Source: Cyanobacteria bacterium UBA2855 (GTDB lineage: Bacteria > Cyanobacteriota > Vampirovibrionia > Gastranaerophilales > Gastranaerophilaceae). From it: a stretch of 37,470 nt of DNA. The first letter of the stretch is position 1; every line of letters begins with the position of its first letter. Shown one piece after another: positions 31,351 through 37,470 of this stretch. The stretch covers positions 1-37,470 of the forward strand of contig DEFJ01000001.1 in assembly GCA_002350725.1 (NCBI GenBank), written 5' to 3'. The position numbers were made by a program, and so were the translations under genes. The notes below the pieces were generated by a model, which was not told the origin of the DNA, did no database searches, and was given only the letters and a program-made list of their open reading frames with translations.

Positions 31351-32214
31351 TTAGCCGCCGATTTGGCTCATAACTTCTTCAGCGAAGTTATCTTGTCTTT
31401 TTTCTAAGCCTTCACCAAGCATATATCTTGTGAATGCTGTAATAGACAATTTACCTTCGATTAATTGACCAACAGTTACATCAGGATTTTTGATGAACGG
31501 TTGTTCAAGTAAGCATTTACCTGCCATCAATTTGTTAACACGACCTTCAACAATCTTAGCTCTTATTTGTTCAGGTTTCTTTAACAAATCTTCTTTACCC
31601 ATTTCAATTTCAGTTTCGTGATCGATTACTGATTGAGGAATTTCGTTTCTTGAAATGAATTCAGGAGCACTTGATGCGATGTGTAAGCATATATCATTCA
31701 TTAATTCAGCATCTTTCTTGTCTGTTTGAAGAAGAACACCGATTTTACCGTTGTGAATATAGCTTGCAGTGTTGCCTTCGTAGCGAACAAATCTTCTGAA
31801 AGTAATTTTTTCACCGATTGAAGCGATTTTTTCTTTAATGATATCTGCAACAACTTTACCGCACTTAGGGCAAGTTGAATTTAAGAAAGCATCAACGTCA
31901 CTAGGATTTCCTTTTGCAACACCTTCTGCTAAGCAGTTTGCCAATTCTTTAAATTCTTCATTTTTTGCAACGAAATCTGTTTCACAATTAACTTCAACCA
32001 AAGCTCCGCAATCATCTAAGATAGCTGATGCAACAAGACCTTCAGCCGCAATTCTGCTCATTTTTTTGTCAGCAGATGCTATGCCTTTTTGACGAAGAAC
32101 TTCCATTGCTTTTTCCATGTCACCGTCAGTTTCAACTAATGCTTTTTTAGCATCCATCATGCCTGCACCGGTTTTGTCACGAAGTTCTTTAACCATCTGA
32201 GCTGTAATATTCAT
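31351..32214 (-). CDS. tsf: Elongation factor Ts
   Basis: Guanine-nucleotide exchange factor for EF-Tu; 287 residues. The N-terminal UBA-like domain (MVKELRDKTGAGMMDAKKAL, then GDMEKAMEVLRQKG) is followed by the conserved core (VEVNCETDFVAKNEEF), which contacts EF-Tu, and two dimerisation-type subdomains ending in FTRYMLGEGL. A CPKCG segment near residue 116 sits in a loop; one CxxC alone does not make a zinc site. AAGGAGAAAA precedes the ATG. It is the second gene of the usual rpsB-tsf operon, with an unusual repeat-built hairpin region between the two genes. Confidence 0.97.
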   Translation of the reverse strand: MNITAQMVKELRDKTGAGMMDAKKALVETDGDMEKAMEVLRQKGIASADKKMSRIAAEGLVASAILDDCGALVEVNCETDFVAKNEEFKELANCLAEGVAKGNPSDVDAFLNSTCPKCGKVVADIIKEKIASIGEKITFRRFVRYEGNTASYIHNGKIGVLLQTDKKDAELMNDICLHIASSAPEFISRNEIPQSVIDHETEIEMGKEDLLKKPEQIRAKIVEGRVNKLMAGKCLLEQPFIKNPDVTVGQLIEGKLSITAFTRYMLGEGLEKRQDNFAEEVMSQIGG

Positions 32215-32235
32215 CTAAATTTTCTCCTTATTTTT

Positions 32236-32340
32236 AAAAAGTGATTAAGTTGTTATGTAAATAGGTGATTAAGTTTTTACGAAGTCAATTATTTATATGA
32301 TAAACTTATTTACTCAATTACTTAATCACCTAATCACTTT
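32236..32340. repeat. Double inverted repeat between rpsB and tsf
   Basis: The inner arms AGGTGATTAAGT/ACTTAATCACCT (32263-32274 and 32320-32331) pair perfectly over 12 bp. The outer arms AAAGTGATT/AATCACTTT (32238-32246 and 32332-32340) pair over 9 bp. A further AAGTGATTAAGT-like direct copy lies at 32239-32250. On the transcript this forms a long hairpin that begins immediately after the rpsB stop and ends about 20 nt before the tsf ATG; it may adjust tsf expression or mark a dispersed repeat. Confidence 0.6.
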
Positions 32341-32345
32341 AGAAA

Positions 32346-33140
32346 TTATTCTTCAACTTTAGTTTCTTCTGTATTTGCTTCTTCTGTTGGGGTTTCAACG
32401 CCTGCATCTTCAGCTTTGATTTCTTCAATCTTAGCTTTTTGGTTAGCGTTGTTTTCTCTTAATTGTTTACCTTCCAAAACTGCATCAGCCAATTTTGAAG
32501 TAATCAATTTGATAGAACGGATAGCATCATCATTACCAGGGATGATATAGTTAATTCCGTCCGGATTAGCATTAGTATCGGCCAAGCAAATTACAGGGAT
32601 ACCTAATTTATTAGCTTCTTGAATAGCGATAAGTTCTTTACCTTGGTCGATAATGAAAATCAAATCAGGTAAACCTCTCATATCCTTGATACCGCCTAAA
32701 GTCTTGCTTAATTTACCTAATTGTCTGTTCAATTGAGCAATTTCTTTCTTAGGTAGTTTTTCAGCGTGACCTGAGTTCATGAATTCTTCTAATTCTTTTA
32801 ATTTATTAACACGACCTCTGATAGTTTCAAAGTTAGTAAGCATACCGCCTAACCATCTTCTGTTAATGTAGTATGCACCGGCTCTTTTAGCTTCTTCAGC
32901 TACAACTTCAGCGGCTTGTTTTTTAGTACCTACGAAAAGTACATTTTTGTTACGAGCTGCAAATTCTCTTACAACTGCGTAAGCTTCATCCAATAAATCA
33001 GTAGTTTTACGTAAATCGATAACATAAATACCGTTTCTTGCACCGTAAATATACGGTTTCATTTTAGGGTTCCATCTTTGTGTTTGGTGACCGAAATGTA
33101 CACCTGCTTCTAAAAGTTCAATCATTGATGCTGTTGGCAT
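32346..33140 (-). CDS. rpsB: 30S ribosomal protein S2
   Basis: Small-subunit ribosomal protein of 264 residues. The opening LLEAGVHFGHQTQRWNPKMK, the YVIDLRKT motif, RRWLGGMLTNFETI and the GIPVICLADTNANPDGINY segment are all typical and in order. The C-terminus is extended by about 35 acidic residues rich in Glu and Thr (KAEDAGVETPTEEANTEE), which many S2 proteins lack or have shorter; it is probably disordered. AAGGAGAAAA precedes the ATG. It is first in the rpsB-tsf operon. I could not find a convincing promoter in the upstream gap. Confidence 0.97.
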   Translation of the reverse strand: MPTASMIELLEAGVHFGHQTQRWNPKMKPYIYGARNGIYVIDLRKTTDLLDEAYAVVREFAARNKNVLFVGTKKQAAEVVAEEAKRAGAYYINRRWLGGMLTNFETIRGRVNKLKELEEFMNSGHAEKLPKKEIAQLNRQLGKLSKTLGGIKDMRGLPDLIFIIDQGKELIAIQEANKLGIPVICLADTNANPDGINYIIPGNDDAIRSIKLITSKLADAVLEGKQLRENNANQKAKIEEIKAEDAGVETPTEEANTEETKVEE

Positions 33141-33499
33141 CGGTTTTCTCCTTATATTAATGTATTGTACTACGGGCTAAAGGGTTTCATCCGGTAATGT
33201 AATTATTAAATATGAGCTATTTATAAAACATTTACAAGACTAGGGCTAAACCTATCAAACACAATTAGCCAACTACAAAGTAACATGAACATGTTTTTTA
33301 TGCAAACGTGGATAAATTTTTGTAACAAATGTATTCTAAGAAATTTAAGATGACTTGAAAAAGTAAAAACTGTATATTATAATTATATATATAATATATC
33401 CATGTTTTAGATTTGTAACAATTAAGCGCTGAAGTATAAAGTTTACCCCTATACGTACCGATAAATACAGTACGTGTAGAAGCATTAGGATTTATGATT
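33141..33499. other. Intergenic region between rpsB and the autotransporter gene
   Basis: These 359 bp serve two divergent genes. The rpsB side (33141-33300) holds the phrase GGGCTAAA twice (near 33174 and 33243) and a small palindrome AACATGAACATGTT near 33282. The other side has the autotransporter promoter and a hairpin ACGTAC/GTACGT (33453-33475) in the leader. The minus-strand open frame at 33298-33606 crosses the promoter and the signal-peptide codons and is not considered a gene. Confidence 0.5.
33355..33383 (+). promoter_or_regulatory. Promoter of the autotransporter-like gene
   Basis: A -35 TTGAAA (33355-33360), a 17-bp spacer and a perfect -10 TATAAT (33378-33383). The leader of about 110 nt contains a 6-bp-arm hairpin at 33453-33475. 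Confidence 0.65.
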
Positions 33500-36400
33500 A
33501 TGAGTGGCAATTTAAAAAGGAAAAGTATTAAAAGAGGTTTAAGAATAAACGCATTGTCTATTGCGACTTTTGCAGGACTCATGTTGTTCGGTGCAAATGT
33601 AGCCAATGCGGATGAACCAACCCCTATTGAAAACCTGGATATTGTTCAGGATAATATGATACACGGTTATATAGAAAGTTTTTCAAACAGAAATTATGTT
33701 ACAGAGCTTGGTGATGTCACAATTAATAATAATCATCTTAAATCGAATGAAAATAGAATTAGTGGTGGGCTATATGAAACATATTCTCCTGTATCAGGCT
33801 CTGTAAACGGCATAAGTGGAAATACAATTGAAGCACCCAAAGATCAAATTCTTGGAGGACTATTATATGGTTCTTCGTCTACTCCGAGTTTTGTAATAAA
33901 CGGAGAGATAAAAAACAATGTTCTTAAATCTCGTGAATTCGATAGTGAAGGTAATATTGTAGTTAACTATAGTAATTTTATATATGGCGGATTATTCTAT
34001 AATGTACTTGGTTCGGAATCAGGTAATATTACTGAAGTTTCAGGAAATAGTGCTGAAGCATACGGCACAATATATGGTATGGTCGGTCGTCACAGTAAAT
34101 TAGGTAACGTAGGGGATATTAAGGATAATACTGTCATCTCCCATCAATATGCATCAGGTGGAGTCTTTGATGATATTACCTTTGAAAGTGTCAATGGCGA
34201 TGTAATAAATAACCATATAATTTCAAAAACTGGTGGATACGGTGCTGCCATAGCCAGCTCAACCATTAAAACAATTAACGGAGCTGTAAAAAATAATTCA
34301 GTTACTGCTTTGCAGTATGATGTTAACGGACACATTATCGGAGGTGGGTCTGTATATGCCGGTGCAATTCAGGGAACAATCCTCGGGGGACATATAACAG
34401 AAATATCTGATAATAAAGTTGAAGGTTATGGCTATGCAATAGGTGGCGCAATGGAGCCAAGCTCCAGTTCGGTTATTGACTCTGTTGGAGATGTTATTAA
34501 CAATCATGCAATTGCGCATTCAGGTTATGCGTATGGTGGTGCAATAGCTTTTGGAGTTATAAAGGAACTCAATGGCGCTATAAAAAATAATTCGGCTATA
34601 GCATTAAAGCATGACGAAAATGGCAATATTGTAGGTGGTGACAACGCAGAAGGTGGGGCATTTGAAAGTGTATCTATTTCAGGTGGCAATATAACAGAAA
34701 TTTCCGGTAACTATGCAGAAGGATGGAATTTTGTGTATGGAGGAGCAATGCATGGTGGAATTACTAGGTTAATTATCAATGGCGATATAAAAAATAATCA
34801 TGTAAAGAGTTACAATAATATTGCTCAAGGTGGAGCTTTTGATAGTATAAATATGACAGTTCTAAATGGCGCTGTAAAAAATAATTATGCAGAAGCATTA
34901 AAGTATGATAATGATGGTAATATTATTGGTGGTGGAAGTGCAAGCGGGGGTGCTTTTTATTATGGCAATGTTTATAGTGGAAATATAACAGAAGTTTCAA
35001 ACAACTATGTCAAAGGATGGGATTACGCACGAGGTGGTGCGTTATACTCTTCTAATGTTGCAAACGTCGGAGATTTAATTGGTAATTATGCTATATCTTA
35101 TAACAATGTGGCTCAGGGAGGAGCTGCATGTTACGGTATTTTTGCGTCTAATGTTTCTACCCGATATACATACACCGTACAAAAAATTGTTGCAACAAAT
35201 TCAGATACGGGGGAAACTGTTACATACTACTATAAAAGTACCTTAACAAATATTGAAAATGCGCTTAATGAAGGCAAGAAATTAGTATTATATTTATACA
35301 CATCGAATACAACAGTCCCTCCTACAGGGCAATATTCTTGGTCTTCCAGTTGGACAAATATTCAGAATAATATTGCAAACGGTACTTATGTTACTGAAGA
35401 TCCACGTATAACGTTAAATATTACGGATGATGACATGTGGAAACCCGAGGGAGGCATAACAAACATAAACATAATAGGTAACTATGCAGAAGCACACGGA
35501 GAAGGAGCTATTGCCCAAGGCGGTGCAATATATCAAACATCAGACCTGAATATAATTGCAGACGGCTCATTAGATAAAAATAACGGGGAAGTTCTTATTA
35601 AGGATAACTATGTTCAAGTTAATAACGGAGAAAAAGATTATCAGTCTATATATATGGAGAGTAATACGACACTGAATTTAGAGCAGATGAACGGTGGTAA
35701 ATTTTATCTTTATGACAATATTAACGGAACAGAAGGTTATAATGTCAATATAAAAGGTGATAGTACGGGTACAATGTACTTGTATAATGATATTAAAAAT
35801 GCAAACGTATTGGCAGACAATACTACTATAGAAACAACTGACGGAGTAATCCACGATTATGTGATGAAAACACTAACTTCAAATGACAATACGAGCTGGA
35901 AATTTGACGTTAAATTAGATGGCACCACCGTAGTCGCAGATACTATTACCACAACAGATGATACGGCGAACGGAACAGTAACAATAAAAGGTCTTAATTT
36001 TATAAGTGACAGTTTAGGTGATTTTATTGACAGACAGTTAAAAGTTCAAATTCTGAAAAATACCGAGGGTAATAACAACTTAAAACTTGCACTTGATGCT
36101 GAATATGCAGACGGTAGTGAAAAAGTTATAAGTGAAACATCTACGACAGAAATTGTCGGACTTACCAAAGATGTTAGCTGGAATGATAATTTTAATGAAC
36201 TTAAACATACAACAACTGTATCGGGCAAATTGAAACTTGATACAACTTCAACAACAGATGACAGTCTTGGTGTTCTTGTTACCTCTGTTAACACAACGAC
36301 AGATTTAGGTACTGTAGATACACTGAAAGCAATCAACAATTTGGATGCAACAGAGGATAGAACATTTAGCGCAAGCTCCAGTGACGACACCTACACTGTA

Positions 36401-37470
36401 AAAGATGATATAGGGACAACAGCAAACGGTATTTTGACAGTTCAAGGTGTTGCTGATGACACAGCACGTTCGACTGTAGATTTTGACGAGCATAAAGGGT
36501 TTGAACTTAATAACAACGACACTACATTAACTCTAAAAAATGTTGAAATAACAGGAGCAAACGGTTTGGTTTCCGGTAGTGCAACCGATAATGTAAAAGT
36601 TATTTTAGATAATGTTGTTTTAGATGGGACAAACAACGGAGTTTCAACATCAGGGGATATAGATATTAAAGGAAATTCAACTATTTCTGATAATATTAAC
36701 GCATTAGGAGCAAACTCTAAAATTAATATTGACGGCATTGATGAAGTTACTTTGGATAGCACAATTTCAGGATCCGACACTTCAACACTTAACATTCACG
36801 ATGGCACAATCGATTTGACTGACAATGCAAAAGTTCTTGTTCCGCACGTTACTGCAAATGACACAGTCTTGAATTTGGCAGAAAATTCAAAACTCTCCGG
36901 ATTGAATTTAACCTTTAACGGCAACAACGTTGTAAACATAAAAAATGAAGATTCCTTAAACAGACTAAATCCGACATTCAATGATACAACTTCACTAAAT
37001 ATAGCAAATGCCTCTATAGGAACTCTTGCGTTTGGGGATGTAAAGCTGAACGGCTTAGTAAAAATGAACGTCGATGCGGATTTGGCAAATCAAAAGATGG
37101 ATACAATTTCCGCTACAAACGCAACTGTTAATGGAGGTTCTATTAATGTTGAAAAAATTAATCTTCTTTCTCCAACAACCAAACAAAGTCTAAGTTTATT
37201 ATTTACAGATAACAAAGATTTAGCAAACGCTGTAAGCTATACAGGAGAAAAAGAAATTGTATATTCTCCGATATTCAAGTATACAACAACTTACGAAAAG
37301 AAAGATGATGGCGGATACTTTAAATTCGTGTTACCTTCAAAAGGAAATGGCGGCGGTGGTGCGCCTGCAGTAAGTGATTTTAACCCTGCAATTATGACAT
37401 CCCCTGTGGCAACTCAAGCTGCAGCACAAACAACAATGAACTATGGATTCAATTACGCATTTGAACACGC
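33500..37470 (+). CDS. Autotransporter-like surface protein with Pmp-style GGA repeats (partial)
   Basis: One uninterrupted frame of 1323 codons, open at the right edge. AGGA lies 9 nt before the ATG at 33500; an ATG at 33494 is possible but too close. A signal peptide (RKSIKRGLRI, then a hydrophobic stretch ending ANA before DEP, about residue 38) is followed by a repeat passenger. Three full units of 97, 98 and 96 residues start at 233, 330 and 428, with partial units before and after. Each holds three sub-repeats of the type G-x-I-x-x-N-x-A ... GGA, resembling the GGA(I/L/V) motifs of chlamydial polymorphic membrane proteins. The rest is Asn/Thr-rich beta-helix-like sequence. A GGGG linker and an Ala/Gln segment at the end suggest a beta-barrel just beyond the window. 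Confidence 0.88.
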   Translation, partial: MSGNLKRKSIKRGLRINALSIATFAGLMLFGANVANADEPTPIENLDIVQDNMIHGYIESFSNRNYVTELGDVTINNNHLKSNENRISGGLYETYSPVSGSVNGISGNTIEAPKDQILGGLLYGSSSTPSFVINGEIKNNVLKSREFDSEGNIVVNYSNFIYGGLFYNVLGSESGNITEVSGNSAEAYGTIYGMVGRHSKLGNVGDIKDNTVISHQYASGGVFDDITFESVNGDVINNHIISKTGGYGAAIASSTIKTINGAVKNNSVTALQYDVNGHIIGGGSVYAGAIQGTILGGHITEISDNKVEGYGYAIGGAMEPSSSSVIDSVGDVINNHAIAHSGYAYGGAIAFGVIKELNGAIKNNSAIALKHDENGNIVGGDNAEGGAFESVSISGGNITEISGNYAEGWNFVYGGAMHGGITRLIINGDIKNNHVKSYNNIAQGGAFDSINMTVLNGAVKNNYAEALKYDNDGNIIGGGSASGGAFYYGNVYSGNITEVSNNYVKGWDYARGGALYSSNVANVGDLIGNYAISYNNVAQGGAACYGIFASNVSTRYTYTVQKIVATNSDTGETVTYYYKSTLTNIENALNEGKKLVLYLYTSNTTVPPTGQYSWSSSWTNIQNNIANGTYVTEDPRITLNITDDDMWKPEGGITNINIIGNYAEAHGEGAIAQGGAIYQTSDLNIIADGSLDKNNGEVLIKDNYVQVNNGEKDYQSIYMESNTTLNLEQMNGGKFYLYDNINGTEGYNVNIKGDSTGTMYLYNDIKNANVLADNTTIETTDGVIHDYVMKTLTSNDNTSWKFDVKLDGTTVVADTITTTDDTANGTVTIKGLNFISDSLGDFIDRQLKVQILKNTEGNNNLKLALDAEYADGSEKVISETSTTEIVGLTKDVSWNDNFNELKHTTTVSGKLKLDTTSTTDDSLGVLVTSVNTTTDLGTVDTLKAINNLDATEDRTFSASSSDDTYTVKDDIGTTANGILTVQGVADDTARSTVDFDEHKGFELNNNDTTLTLKNVEITGANGLVSGSATDNVKVILDNVVLDGTNNGVSTSGDIDIKGNSTISDNINALGANSKINIDGIDEVTLDSTISGSDTSTLNIHDGTIDLTDNAKVLVPHVTANDTVLNLAENSKLSGLNLTFNGNNVVNIKNEDSLNRLNPTFNDTTSLNIANASIGTLAFGDVKLNGLVKMNVDADLANQKMDTISATNATVNGGSINVEKINLLSPTTKQSLSLLFTDNKDLANAVSYTGEKEIVYSPIFKYTTTYEKKDDGGYFKFVLPSKGNGGGGAPAVSDFNPAIMTSPVATQAAAQTTMNYGFNYAFEH

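Noticed and set aside
33298..33606. Minus-strand open frame of 102 residues
   Set aside because: It runs antisense across the promoter, leader and signal-peptide codons of the autotransporter gene, has no ribosome binding site and reads as low-complexity antisense translation.
34196..35068. Tandem array of about 290-bp units as a possible CRISPR or satellite repeat
   Set aside because: The periodicity is at protein level (96-98 residues in frame) with diverged DNA and no stops, so it is a coding repeat.
34144..36981. Several minus-strand open frames of 61-117 residues, rich in Ser, Val and Leu
   Set aside because: All lie antisense within the single uninterrupted plus-strand frame of the autotransporter-like gene; their composition mirrors its Thr/Asn-rich codons.

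Overview
The window looks like a chromosomal segment of a low-GC, Gram-negative-type bacterium. The envelope is diderm: there is a complete tripartite RND efflux operon with an outer-membrane channel, and the start of a large autotransporter-like surface protein. Several small unknown proteins carry an early SF(K/R/N)G motif and glycine-rich hydrophobic segments, a style I associate with the non-photosynthetic gut relatives of Cyanobacteria (Gastranaerophilales, also called Melainabacteria or Vampirovibrionia). This placement is an inference from protein character and gene content, not from a search. There are no rRNA or tRNA genes, no CRISPR array and no insertion-sequence transposase.

Layout: an unknown membrane protein (77-772, minus) lies divergent to the RND operon of adaptor, pump and TolC-like channel (958-6737). 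A 177-bp nested palindromic repeat follows. Next come a phosphohexomutase (minus) and prephenate dehydratase, then a divergent pair made of a small protein with a cationic amphipathic tail (minus) and an 807-residue protein whose C-terminus carries an anthrax-lethal-factor-like zinc protease signature. Shikimate dehydrogenase (minus) is followed by four small unknown plus-strand genes, two of them paralogues. The fatty-acid genes fabD and fabG are separated by a membrane PH-like gene and an ORF6N gene, with related palindromic repeats on both sides. A Nudix hydrolase and HAD phosphatase pair converges on prs; a coiled-coil gene and coaD follow on the minus strand. A TPR protein, adk-map, an unknown gene, a GGDEF diguanylate cyclase and gyrB then run on the plus strand. 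A 55-residue small gene (minus), a DUF1858 gene and a HEPN/MNT toxin-antitoxin-like pair (minus) precede rpsB-tsf (minus). The last 4 kb is one open frame for a repeat-rich autotransporter that runs off the right edge.

Most genes are housekeeping: aromatic amino acid synthesis (pheA, aroE), fatty acid synthesis (fabD, fabG), nucleotide and cofactor supply (prs, adk, coaD), translation (rpsB, tsf, map) and topology (gyrB). The accessory content is the efflux pump, the lethal-factor-like protease, the ORF6N/PH insert, the HEPN/MNT pair and the autotransporter. Transcription signals are unusually readable: many promoters have 17-18 bp spacers, often with an extended -10, and most operons end in clean hairpins. 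Two genes (Nudix and HEPN) have a -10 box exactly 6 nt before the ATG and no Shine-Dalgarno, which predicts leaderless mRNAs.
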